NCBI GenBank assembly: GCA_963575745.1
Contig: CAUYUJ010015305.1
Span: 861,991 to 925,990 of the forward strand
DNA from: Prorocentrum cordatum
Taxonomy: Eukaryota > Sar > Dinophyceae > Prorocentrales > Prorocentraceae
Length of the DNA stretch: 64,000 bases
Reading direction: 5' to 3'
This document shows positions 53,417 through 62,864 of the stretch, in pieces. The position numbers and the translations under genes were made by a program. How positions within the stretch are numbered: the first letter of the stretch is position 1; the number at the start of each line of letters is the position of its first letter. The notes beneath the pieces are model-generated. The model was not told the origin of the DNA and ran no database searches. It worked only from the letters and a program-made list of their open reading frames with translations.

Positions 53417-53457
53417 AATATCCCTCCTGTAAGAGGGACGTGCCCGACTTGACTCTC
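53417..53457. mobile_element. Right-end fragment of family D element
   Basis: GAATATCCCTCCTGTAAGAG then GGACGTGCCCGACTT resembles the right end at 60226-60252. No convincing left partner was found nearby, so this is a fragment. Confidence 0.5.
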
Positions 53458-53619
53458 GGCGGGGCGCGGACCGGCGCGCGGCCTCTCCGGGGCAGTCTTG
53501 CGTCGGGGCCGGGGTAGTGGAAGTAGACGAACGCGAGGGAGCTGTCGTCGACATCGGGCAGCACCACCTGTAGCGCGGTGCTGCCGAGAGATCCGAGGGC
53601 ACGGGGCAGGGACCTCCGG

Positions 53620-53715
53620 TCGACTCGATCGATGATCCGACCACGAACGATCGATGCTTCGATCGACCCGGTCGATCGAATCGATGAACCGATCGCTTCG
53701 CTGATCGATGGTCAG
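53620..53715. repeat. GATCGATNG-rich cluster
   Basis: GATCGATGATCCGAC, GAACGATCGATGCTTCGATC, GGTCGATCGAATCGATG and GCTGATCGATGG give many overlapping ATCGAT/CGATCG palindromes within 95 bp. Confidence 0.75.
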
Positions 53716-54174
53716 ATCTCTGGCAAGTCAAATCGAGTCAAGCAGCCCGCGGAGGCCCGCCGCTCCGCAAGCGGAGACGGAGTGCGTGCGACACGACGGC
53801 AATGAAACGCGCAAGCAAGAGAATGGTTGATACAAAAGCCGATTCAGAGTCAAATTCGAAAATTAAATCAGAGAAATCACGGCGTCGGGCGTCTCGGAAC
53901 GAGGTTTCAGGACCGAGGCTTCCGGCACGTTTGGAAAGGTCCAGAGGCGGGGATGTTTGATGGGGGGGTCAGACCCCCCAAAGCGGACTTGTCTTTGCGT
54001 TACCCAGCGCTTCTGCTATACTTCTTTGGCCTATCGGGAGTAGCTCTTCGGGCCGCGGGGCCATCAGTGCATCTGCTTCACGACGACCCCTGTAACGTTC
54101 AAATGAATCCCACCAGCCCTCTGGGCGTAGGTGGTCACGGCCCCAAGAGGGGCTCAGAGAACCCAAGATGAACG

Positions 54175-54690
54175 TCAAGATGGTTCAAGATAGCTCAAGA
54201 TGCCTCGGGGTGGCTTCCAAAATGCTCCAATCTGCTCCACGACCGCCCCAAGACGGCTCCAAGAGGCCTCCGAGACCTCTAAGGAGGCCTCGAAGAAGCC
54301 AGAATCCTTCAAACACCTAAGGAACACCACTGATTTGTGCCTTTTCGCCTTATCGCTTCCGATGGCCATCCGAAACCTCAAGATGGCTCCAAGATGGCCC
54401 AAGAGGGCCCCAAGAGGGGCCCGAAAGAGCTCCAAGACGGTCCCAAGAGCGCCCAAGAGCGCCCCAAAAGCGCCCCAAGAGTGGTCCAGGAGGCTATTTT
54501 GGGGGTTCCCGGGAGGGTGGGGCGTAATTAGGGAACCCCCTTCTTTGATCGATCACTTCCAAGATGGCCCCGAGAGCGCCCCTGAAACCTCCCAAGAGCG
54601 CTCCAAGAGGCGCCCAGACGGCCTCAACAGGTGCCCAAGAGGTCTCCAAGAGGATCCCAAGGAACCTCAAGAGGATCTCCGGAAAAAAAA
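54175..54690 (+). repeat. Degenerate CCAAGATGGC array, core in opposite orientation
   Basis: CAAGATGGTTCAAGATAGCT, GCCCAAGAGGGCCCCAAGAG and similar units flank 54300-54360. There the core CCTTCAAACACCTAAGGAAC then GATTTGTGCCTTTTCGCC reads like the reverse complement of the cores at 41.3 and 51.7 kb. The frame across the core gives PESFKHL and DLCLF. Confidence 0.7.
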
Positions 54691-54714
54691 ACATTTAAGA
54701 AACTTCTGGCCTCA

Positions 54715-55015
54715 TCCACCTCTTCCCCCTCCTCCCTCCTCCCCCTCTTCCCCTCCTCCTCCTTCTCCCCCTCCTCCTCCTCCTCCTCCTTCTCCCCCTC
54801 CTCCTCCTCCTCCTCCTCCTCCTCCTCCTCCTCCTCCTCCTCCTCCTCCTCTCCTCCTCCTCCCTCTCCTCCTCCTCCTCCTCCTCCTCCTCCTCGTCCT
54901 CTTCGTCTTCGCCCTATTCAATCACCTCCCCCTCATTCTTCTTATTCTCGTCCTCCTCCTTCTCCTCCTCTTCCTCCTGCTCTTACTCTTCTTCCTCCGA
55001 CGATTTCTCCTCCAT
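54715..55015 (+). repeat. CTC microsatellite with CTT variants
   Basis: Pure (CTC)n at 54765-54900, then TCTTCGTCTTC, CTCCTTCTCC and TTCCTCC mixtures. Confidence 0.94.
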
Positions 55016-55122
55016 CCTCCCCCCTCTTGGGGTATATGACAGTTTCCCCCGCTTTTTGTTCTTCTGCATGCTCCCCCGCTTCCCTGATCATCACAACTCC
55101 CCTGGACATCGTTTCTGGATGG

Positions 55123-55779
55123 GCTGGTGGGGATATTGTTTGATCGCGAACGCACCGGGAGACGCCAGACGCCGCCCAAAGGTCGCAGCAAGCGGGCTAC
55201 GAGCGAATTGCGCACCAGGAGGGGGGAACGAAAGCAACGAGAGGACAGCGGAGGGAAGAACAAACAGGAGGCGGGCCTTGCTGCCGCTCAGAAGAGGGCG
55301 CCGTCGACTGGGGGGTAGCCGCCAGGCGGAATGCATCGCCAAAATGGCGGTGAGTTCTGGTTGAGCGAGAAGGCTGGTGGGGATTTTTTTTGGTCTGTCG
55401 CGGCCGCAGGCGGAAGCGCAAGCGGCGTCCGAAGTCAGCCCGGGCCACGAGCAAAACTGCTGGTGGGGATACGCTCACTTTTTGATCGCACGCGAAGCGG
55501 ACGAGCCGAACGCCGTCAGAAAGTCGGGCTGGTGGGGATTTTTTGTCGCAGCCGCAGGCGAAGGCGCCAGCGGCGAGTGAGGTCCGAGCGGGCCGCGCAA
55601 AGACGAATTGCCTAACGCCGACGGGCCGGCGACCTCAGCAGCGCCTCGGCGGGCGGGCCGGCGTGAGGGGGGGGTGCAGGCTGCGGCTGCCACGGACCAG
55701 GTCCAAGAGCGCGCACATGCATGATTAACCAACCAGGGTTGGGGCGCAGCCAAAATGGCGCGGGGGTGCTGGTGGGGAT
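55123..55779 (+). repeat. Five dispersed copies of GCTGGTGGGGAT
   Basis: The 12-mer is exact at 55123, 55373, 55459, 55528 and 55768. It is followed each time by a T-rich or ACGC stretch and often GATCGC/GTCGC plus GCAGGCG. Spacing is irregular (250, 86, 69 and 240 bp). No gene recognised in this interval. Confidence 0.8.
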
Positions 55780-55799
55780 ACGCGACGCGTCAACAAGTG

Positions 55800-56600
55800 T
55801 TGGCCCCCTGGAGCCCCTTGCGGCACGTGCCGGCTGGCCCCCCCCCCCCCCCGCGGGGTTGTCTCGGCTGGGGGTCGCCAGACGCCTGAAACCAACATTT
55901 GGGGGTCGCGGGATGTGATTCGGGACGAGGCCGGAAGGATCCCCCATGTGAGGCGCAGTGTGTAAGCTTTGAAGAGTATGTGTGGGGCCTCTCTGGGTCT
56001 GTCTTTGGGGGCGATCCCGCTCCTCCTGCGCAGGAGGGTATCCTGGGCGCGCCTCCTCCACTCATTCGTCGCCCCGACCACTTCGCGCGAGCAGTGCCCA
56101 CCCGCAGACCGTGGCGCCCCCCTGGTCGCGGAGCGAGGCACCAGGGCGCGACCGAGCCCCGTCGCGCCGCGAGGCACCACTCCAGTCGTGGAGGGAAACC
56201 ACCACAAAGAAGCAGCAGAGCGAGGCAACCACTTATGGGACGCGCACGCAGCCTCCCCCTTTTGAGGGGGCCGCGTGGCGGCGGACGCGCGGGGGCGAGT
56301 TCCTCGGGCACCGCGGAGTCAGGTGTGAGATGGCCGGAGCTGGGTAGCTCGAGCGCGCATGTGAGCATCACATCTCCAGCAATCCTGACGAGGGGGTGGG
56401 ATGCGTGCGCGCGTCTTCCTCCGGGTCCCTCACTCTATCTGTCGCTGTCGCTGTCGCTGTCTCTCTCCCTCTCTCTTTTTCCCATGGCATGCGTGCCAGT
56501 CTGATCAGGCGCACGCGTACTACTCTGGACGCTGGAAGCTACCCTGGGAGAGGAATCGCGTACCCGTCCCATCAAAGAAGAACATCCTCCTGCTCGCCCC
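55800..56600. other. ~0.8 kb without a recognisable gene
   Basis: A run of 16 C at about 55841-55852 region, a CTGTCG/CTCTCT tract at 56435-56480, and frames of Arg/Pro/Ser-rich composition on both strands. Nothing else supported. Confidence 0.45.
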
Positions 56601-56698
56601 CCAGTGGGGAGCGGCGGGCATAGCTCACTCAGACGTCCAACCGACGCCTGCTCGCCCACTGGTGCGCAGCGACGCTCTGTAAGGAAGGGGCCAGCGGG

Positions 56699-57265
56699 TT
56701 GGGAGGGCGAGCGGCGAAGGCGGTGGGTGAAGGACAACAAAATGGGCAACGAACGCCAAGCGCGGCCACCCAGCTGCTCTTGCGCCGCCCCGCCGGAGCA
56801 GCGCAGCTACCCGTCGTGGCTGTTTCCAAACCCGTGCCTGGGAGGGGGGGTGATCTGGACCCTGCTTTCGGAAGATCTCCTCCTGGATGTGCATGTGTTC
56901 GGGGATGTCTTAGGCATGCACGGGAGTTATGGACGCCTTCGGCGCTTTGGTTGGGGTTTGTTCTTGCTCGACTCCGCTTGGTGCGACTCGCTCGTACGCA
57001 TGGCCCACTACCATTTCTACTCAAGTCTGTGCCCGCCGCTGAGCTGCTTAGTTTCGTGATGGCTTTGCGATATGTGGGTGCGCAGCTGAAATGTTTCACA
57101 TGTTGCAAGCCGCTAGTGAATATCTGGCGGCAAGGGATGGGAGCTGGCACTGCTGCTGGAGATCCCCTTGCCCTACTGTGGATGAAAAATAAGGTTTTGG
57201 TGGCGGATCGGGGGGGGGACTCGATGGAGGTCTCCGTCGTTAAGCTCACCCCCTGCTGCCGCTGA
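56699..57265 (+). CDS. Open frame of 188 aa, unrecognised
   Basis: I do not recognise it. The N-terminal 60 residues are Ala/Pro/Arg-rich. The C-terminal half is more protein-like: SVPAAELLSFVMALRYVGAQ, then a Cys-X2-Cys-Cys stretch (CFTCC), then ALLWMKNKVLVADRGGDSME and VSVVKLTPCC. The DNA of this half is less GC-extreme than the flanks. Overlapping + (56604-57059) and - (56629-57249) frames exist, so the strand is not certain. It lies about 200 bp upstream of the 73-bp repeat at 57465. It may be an exon or a chance frame. Confidence 0.28.
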   Translation: MGGRAAKAVGEGQQNGQRTPSAATQLLLRRPAGAAQLPVVAVSKPVPGRGGDLDPAFGRSPPGCACVRGCLRHARELWTPSALWLGFVLARLRLVRLARTHGPLPFLLKSVPAAELLSFVMALRYVGAQLKCFTCCKPLVNIWRQGMGAGTAAGDPLALLWMKNKVLVADRGGDSMEVSVVKLTPCCR

Positions 57266-57464
57266 CGGTGTTATGACGGATTGGCCAAGATTCGGCAATG
57301 CCGAAGCGGACCTCTCGGCGAAATCTGGGGCCCTGCTTCACCCTGACAGCAAGGTTTTGAGGACGGCCTACAAGGACTCCTGAGTGGCCATGGATTGAGG
57401 GCGGGCGGTTTTCAAAATGTGGCTCTCGCCCTAGCACCGCGCACACTCGTCTTAAACATTCGCA

Positions 57465-57683
57465 AGAGCTTCGCATATTCCCGTGGCTCACGTACCAGAA
57501 GCGGTGTTTTGGAACGACTCTGGATTGCTATGGCGCAGCAGCGAGGTTGATTCGGGGTATTGAAATCCCAGGTATGGTGTTCTGGCGCGATGCAGGATCG
57601 TCAAGACGCGGCAGCCAGATTGATTCGTGGCGCTCAGGTCCCGAGACTAGTGTTGTGGCACGCTTCAGGATCTTCAAGAGATG
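57465..57683 (+). repeat. 73-bp tandem repeat, three units, coding-like
   Basis: The units are aligned at exact 73-bp spacing. Read in register they give AARLIRGIEIPGMVFWRDAG (57538), AARLIRGAQVPRLVLWHASG (57611) and a first unit containing VPEAVFWNDSGL (57492). Because 73 is not divisible by three, each unit is in a different frame. Between units 2 and 3 most differences fall at third positions of this register. Confidence 0.8.
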
Positions 57684-57814
57684 TCACCCCAAGGGGAGCA
57701 GTTCCCTCAGTTGAAATGATCCCTTGCATGGGCCTATGAAGAGGACGCTTGGAGGGAGGGTTTATTCAAACATCGTTCATGAGTCTTGGGGTTACACTGG
57801 TTTTCCTCCTCCTC

Positions 57815-58155
57815 CTCCTTCGTTTCCCCCATTCCCACTCCAACCCCGTATCCCCCTCCTCCTCCTCCTTCTCCTCCTCAGCCTTCTCTTCCCCTCCTCG
57901 TCCCCTCCTCCTCCTCCTCCGCCTCCTCCTCCTCTTCCTCCTCCTCTTTCTCTCTCTGCTTGTCCGTTGCTCTGCGCACTCTTCTCGATGTGGGCGTGCC
58001 TCCTCCTCCTCCTCCTCCTCCTCCTCCTCCCTCCTCCTCTCTCCTTCTCCTCCTCCTCCTCCTCCTCCTCCTCCTCCTCCTCCTCCTCCTCCTCCTCCTC
58101 CTCCTCCTCCTCCTCCTCCTCCTCCTCCTCCTCCTCCTCTCCTCGCCTCCCTCCT
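57815..58155 (+). repeat. CTC microsatellite, ~340 bp
   Basis: CTCCTCCTCC with CTTCGTTT and TCCGTTGCTC interruptions, pure over 58045-58140. Pro/Ser/Leu homopolymer frames only. Confidence 0.96.
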
Positions 58156-58487
58156 CCACCGCCCGCTCCATGTCCCGAGCCTGGGGCAGGCTCATCAGCT
58201 CGTCCTTGTCACTGTCGCCGCGGTCGTCCTCGTGGCCGTCGTCGTCCTTCTGGGCCGGCGGCACCCGCCGTGAGGCCTTCACAGTACTCCAAAACGATCT
58301 TGTTCCACGAGCGTCCTTCCCGCGCAACCGCCGGCGTCCCCCCCGCGCCCGAGCCCTCGAGGTCCCTGCACGCGCGGCCGAACAGCCTGGCCGCGTCGCG
58401 CCCCCCAACACCTCGACGCCGGGATGCCGTGGGACAGCCCCGATCCGAGACCACTCCAGTTTGTGGGCCCCGGACGCACGAACCGGA

Positions 58488-58618
58488 GGAGGAGGAGGAG
58501 GAGGAGGAGGAGGAGGAGGAGGAGGAGGAGGAGGAGGAGGAGGAGGAGGAGGAGGAGGAGGACGACGAGGAGGACGACGAGGAGGAGGAGGAGGAGGAGG
58601 AGGATGAGGAGGAGGAAG
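58488..58618 (+). repeat. GGA microsatellite
   Basis: (GGA)n pure to 58560, then GACGAGGAGGACGACGAGG variants. Confidence 0.96.
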
Positions 58619-58654
58619 GCCCCATGACTCGGGAGTGGCCGAACGCCCGGAATT

Positions 58655-58860
58655 CGGGGGCGTGCAGAAGGGGGGTCCAGAGGGGGGGGGGGGGGGGGGG
58701 CAACTCATGGTCGGCGCACGTGCGCGGCCAGGGGGGGGGCCCAGGACGTATTGAAAGAAGAAACGGCGCCATGAAATCTGGGGAGATATCATGGCCCCCG
58801 CCATGGTATCCACCCCCCCCTAGCCAGCACCCCCCTCTTTGCCGCCCCCGAGGATTTGGA
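58655..58860 (+). mobile_element. Dispersed GGCACGTGCGCGGCC element, copy 4
   Basis: GGGGGCGTGCAGAAGGGGGG, GGCGCACGTGCGCGGCCAGG, CAGGACGTATTGAAAGAAGA, AACGGCGCCATGAAATCTGG, then ATATCATGGCCCCCGCCATG and GTATCCACCCCCCCCTAGCC. It ends in CTCTTTGCCGCCCCCGAGG. It is the closest relative of the copy at 47641 and also carries the terminal palindrome. Confidence 0.82.
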
Positions 58861-58883
58861 GTCCCGAACCGGTGCGGTACCAG

Positions 58884-59045
58884 ACCGTGTGGTGAGCTCG
58901 AAATCCCCCAAGACCTCACCGCACGGTCCGTCACCGCACGGTCTTGGGACCCCGGAGGCCCCTATCGCCCGAGACGTCCTCGGAGAAGGCCTCGAGTCCC
59001 AAAACCGTGTGGTGACCCCGGATCCCAAACGACTCACCACACGGT
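58884..59045. repeat. Alternating inverted ACCGTGTGGTGA motifs
   Basis: ACCGTGTGGTGA at 58884 and 59004; its complement TCACCRCACGGT at 58916, 58931 and 59034. Five 12-mers in + - - + - order allow several stem-loops. Surrounding shared phrases (GAGTCCCAAAACCG, GGTCTTGGGACC) suggest a degraded inverted-repeat element. Confidence 0.8.
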
Positions 59046-59107
59046 GCGGCCACAACCCCGTTTGGGGGCCCCCGAGAGAATTGTCCGGATACCTCCAGTT
59101 TAACTCC

Positions 59108-59500
59108 GGCTTGGGCCACCGAGGCACGAGGAGGGGGAGGAGGGGGAGGAGGGGGAGGAGGGGGAGGAGGGGGGAGGAGGGTGAGGAGGGGGAGGAGGAG
59201 GGGGAGGAGGAGGAGGAGGAGGAGGAGGAGGAGGGAGGATGCTCTGAGGCCGCCGCGCGGCCGCCGCCACAAACAGATCCCGCACCCGCGCTCGCCCACG
59301 CGCTCGCCGCCGCGATCCAGCCTCCGCACCGGGCTCCTCCTCCTTCTTCCTCCTCCTCTCCTCCTCCCTACTCCTCCTCCTCTCCTCTGCCTCCTCTGTC
59401 CTCCTCCTACTCCTCTCGACCTCCTCCTCTCCTCCCCCCGCTCCTCCTCTCCTCACTCCTCCTCCTCCTCCTCCTCCTCCTACCCTCCTCTCCTCCTCCC
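59108..59500. repeat. GGA tract then CTC tract
   Basis: GGAGGGGGAGGAGG units at 59128-59235 on the + strand. After about 100 bp of GC-rich sequence, CTCCTCCTC/TTCTTCCTCC units follow at 59335-59500. Purine and pyrimidine tracts face each other as a long imperfect inverted pair. Confidence 0.9.
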
Positions 59501-59659
59501 TGCTCCAGCGCGAAGAGCGGGCCGGCCGACGCCTGAAAGCAGCTGTGAGAGGCGGTCGAGCCCGCCGAAGATGGCGGCGGCGGGACGCCCGACGCCCGAC
59601 GCCGCCGGCACCCACGGACGACGGCAACGAAGACGAACGACGAACCGTACGACAAAGCA

Positions 59660-59661
59660 AA

Positions 59662-59751
<90 letters not shown>

Positions 59752-59752
59752 T
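59660..59752 (+). repeat. (ACG)n microsatellite
   Basis: Almost uninterrupted (GAC)n for 90 bp, flanked by more degenerate ACG triplets to 59815. On the other strand a GTC tract of the same class appears at 59905-59990. Confidence 0.96.
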
Positions 59753-60132
59753 GCCCCACGACGACGGCGGCTGCGACGACGACGCCGCGGGGCTGGCGGC
59801 TGCGACGACGACGCCACCCTGTGAGCAGCCGAGTGGAGCGCGCCCCCGGAGAACATGGATCCGCGCGGGCGCAGCGCCGCCAGGACATGCCCTCACGACG
59901 CCGTCGTCGATGTCACGTCCTCGTCGTCGTCGCCGCCGTCGTCACCTCGCGTCGGCTCGTCGTCGTCGTCGTCGTCGTCGTCGGCGTCGGCGTTGCCCTG
60001 ACAACGCCGACGACACATTAACAACGCCGACGGCGTCATTGTTTCGGAAGTCCTCTGAGCGTTTCTGTCGATTCCGGCGCCGCGAGGCCAGACGGGGCTC
60101 GGAGAACTAGCCAGGATGGACGCCTATGATTA

Positions 60133-60252
60133 GGTCGGGCCTGTCCCCCTACAGGCCGATTTTCGAGCCTGTCCCCCTTACGAGAAAAATCGCCTCCGTT
60201 TTACCTTTTGATAATATTTGAATATTCCTCCTGTAGAGGGACAGGCCCGACT
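60133..60252. mobile_element. MITE-like element family D, copy 2 (120 bp) with flanking duplication
   Basis: GTCGGGCCTGTCCCCCTACAGG at the left pairs with CCTGTAGAGGGACAGGCCCGAC at the right (one mismatch). The interior is AT-rich (TTTTGATAATATTTGAATAT). GCCAGGATGGACGCCTATGA lies at 60110-60129 and GCCAGGATGGACCCCTATGA at 60261-60280, so the element sits between 20-bp direct repeats with one difference. Confidence 0.82.
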
Positions 60253-60591
60253 TACGTACGGCCAGGATGGACCCCTATGAGCCGACACATGGTCAGGCGA
60301 TGATGACGACGACGACGTCGACGTGCAGCGTCGAGGATCGATGCTCGAAGGGCAAGATCCTCCCAGGCCTTGGCCTCCTTTTTGTCATCCGAGGGCCTTC
60401 GGCGGGGGTCTCGGGGGACCTCCAGGGACCGACAAAGACTCCTAAACGGCGATGACGAGGATGCCTTGGCTTAGGGGGATTTTGGGCGAAAAAATTTGAA
60501 AATTGTCCAACACTGCTCGAACAATGTTAAAAATAGTCGAATTACGCTACCGAGGAACCCCACATACTGATTTTATGTCTTGTGTGCAGAG

Positions 60592-61511
60592 CCTGCTATG
60601 CCTGGACGACCCTGGCACGCATAGGGAGACCACCCTCTGCGCACCCCCTTCTGGTGTCGAGAAAATGCCACGCCTGCTATGCCTGGACGACCCTGGCACG
60701 CATAGGGAGACCACCCTCTGCGCACCCCCTCTGGTGTCGAGAAAATGCCACGCCTGCTATGCCTGGACGACCCTGGCACGCATAGGGAGACCACCCCCTG
60801 CGCACTCCCTCTGGTGTCGAGAAAATGCCACGCCTGCCGTGCCCTGCGCCATGGCCCGCATAGACGCCGCGCTCAGGGACCACCCCCTGCGCACCCCCTC
60901 TGGTGTCGAGAAACTGCCACGCCTGCCGTGCCCTGCGCCATGGCCCGCATAGACGCCGCGCTCAGGGACCACGCCGCGCTCAGGGACGCGCACCCCCTCT
61001 GGTGTAGAGAAACTGCCACGCCTGCCGTGCCCTGCGCATGGCCCGCATAGACGCCGCGCTCAGGGACCACCCCCTGCGCACCCCCTCGGGTGTCGAGAAA
61101 CTGCCACCCCTGCCGTGCCCTGCGCCATGGCCCGCATAGACGCCGCGCTCAGGGACCACCCCCTGCGCACCCCCTCTGGTGTCGAGAAACTGCCACGCCT
61201 GCCGTGCCCTGCGCCATGGCCCGCATAGACGCCACGCTCAGGGACCACCCTCTGCGCGCTCTGCCTGGTGTCGAGAAACTGCCACGCCTGCCGTGCCCTG
61301 CGCCATGGCCCGCATAGACGCCGCGCTCAGGGACCACCCCCTGCGCACCCCCTCTGGGGTCGAGAAACTGCCACGCCTGCCGTGCCCTGCGCCATGGCCC
61401 GCATAGACGCCGCGCTCAGGGACCACCCCCTGCGCACCCCCTCTGGTGTCGAGAAACTGCCACGCCTGCCGTGCCCTGCGCAGAGACGGAGAGGGAGGAG
61501 CCACGCCTGCC
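60592..61511 (+). repeat. 89-bp satellite, about eleven units with a shorter 80-bp subfamily
   Basis: Units start CCTGCTATG or CCTGCCGTG at 60592, 60673, 60753, 60833, 60922, 61021, 61109, 61198, 61287, 61376 and 61465. The first three units are 80-81 bp and carry CCTGGACGACCCTGG; the rest are 88-99 bp and carry CCTGCGCCATGGCCCGCATA. All share CACCCCCTCTGGTGTCGAGA. Unit length rotates the frame, so it is not coding despite long open stretches. Confidence 0.97.
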
Positions 61512-61664
61512 GCGCTCTCCGTGAGGTGAGAAAGAAGGAAAAGGAGAGGGAGGAGAAGGAGGAGACGCGGGTGAGACGCGGAAGGGAAGAAAACCAGAAC
61601 CCCACGAAGCATGTGGGGAATCAGAACCGTGTGTGTGTGGTATGGTATGGTGTGGTGTGGTGTG

Positions 61665-61908
61665 GTGTGATGTGACGGATGGCGTGGTGTGGTGTGTGTA
61701 CGAGTGAGAAGGAGGAGGTGAGGAGAAGAAACGCGGGTGCGACGCGGGTGTAGAGAAAATCAGAACCCCACTTAGAATGTGGGGTGGTGTGATGTGACGG
61801 ATGGCGTGGTGTGGTGTGTGTACGAGTGAGAAGGAGGAGGTGAGGAGAAGAAACGCGGGTGCGACGCGGGTGTAGAGAAAATCAGAACCCCACTTAGAAT
61901 GTGGGGAA
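61665..61908 (+). repeat. 122-bp tandem duplication with CCCCAC/GTGGGG hairpins
   Basis: GTGTGATGTGACGGATGGCG occurs at about 61665 and 61787, each followed by GTGTGTACGAGTGAGAAGGA, GAAACGCGGGTGCGACGCGG and ACCCCACTTAGAATGTGGGG. A related ACCCCACGAAGCATGTGGGG at about 61598 precedes the first unit. GTGGTATG/GTGTG simple repeat precedes at 61628-61668. Confidence 0.93.
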
Positions 61909-61909
61909 T

Positions 61910-62255
61910 AAGCATAATAATAATCATAATACTAATAATACTACTAATAATAATACTAATAATACTAATCATACTAATCAGACTAATAATAAGATTAATA
62001 ATAATAACAACAATAATAATAATACTAATAATAATAATATAATAATAATACTAATAATAATAATAATTATAATAATATTAATAATAATAATACTAATAAT
62101 AATAGTAATAATAATAATAATAATACGAAGAAGAGGAGGAGGAGGCGGAGGAGGAGGAGGAGGAGGAGGAGGAGCATGGAGGAGGAGGAGGAGGAGCATG
62201 GAGGAGCATGAAGGAAGAGGAGGAGGAGGAAGAGGAGGAGGAGGCGGAGGAGGAG
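61910..62255 (+). repeat. AAT (ATT-class) microsatellite then GGA tract
   Basis: AATAATAAT with ACTAAT and AACAAT variants at 61910-62125, passing through ACGAAGAAG into GGAGGAGG with GCATGGAGGA units to 62255. This is the most AT-rich stretch in the last 10 kb. Confidence 0.95.
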
Positions 62256-62262
62256 GATGGGG

Positions 62263-62350
62263 ACGCGTTTCCTGAGACTCTGGCGTCTGATGTGTTTTGA
62301 GCCAGGCTTCCTCGCTGGGTTTCGGGCCCCGGGGACCCGCACCGATCCTT
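62263..62350 (+). repeat. Dispersed ~85-bp block, copy 1 (copy 2 at 63180-63262)
   Basis: TGAGCCAGGCTTCCTCGCTG then GGTTTCGGGCCCCGGGGACC matches CGAGCCAGGCGTTTTCGCCG then GGTGTCGGGCCCTGGGGCCC at about 63207. Both start with a TCTG-CGTCT-AT box and end GATC-GGC. The offset is about 915 bp. Confidence 0.75.
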
Positions 62351-62619
62351 CCGGCTCGCAGAGGGGCGCAGAAGAAGGAGGTCTGGGGCCCCTGTCGCGA
62401 TTTAAAGCGATGCTGCAATTTTGTGCTAGACGCCAGACCCCAGGGTTGAAAGAATCAGCCATCCTCGTCCCCTTCGAGATTCCCACCAAATTACCACCCC
62501 TGTTGGGGATACACCCCTCGAAACCCGAAGGGAACGGCCTATAGCCCCATCTAGGGGGGTACATCGGCCAGTGGGGCCCAGGCCACGCCGCTGGGGATGG
62601 GGGGTCGGATAAACGACGC

Positions 62620-62677
62620 TCAAAGAAGAAGAAAAAGAAGAAGAAGAACAAGAAGAAGAAGAAGAAGAAGAAGAGCG
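62620..62677 (+). repeat. AAG microsatellite
   Basis: (GAA)n with AAAAAG and ACAAG variants over about 55 bp. Confidence 0.95.
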
Positions 62678-62864
62678 CGCGTCTGAAATCCCCCCTTGGA
62701 CGCCCGAGACGCCAGGGGGCGCGGGGCGCCCGGCGCCAAGCCGTGGCCCTGGCGGTTCGGGCGGCGCCCGCCCTCGTTGCGCCCCCCCTCCCCCCCGCGG
62801 AATGGCCAATGAGGGTCCCAGTGCTTCGCGCAGGCTGGTCCCTAGTTTCAACTTCGAGGGCCTC

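Noticed and set aside
60592-61511. CRISPR array
   Set aside because: Units are contiguous 80-99 bp repeats with no unique spacers, and the context is eukaryotic.
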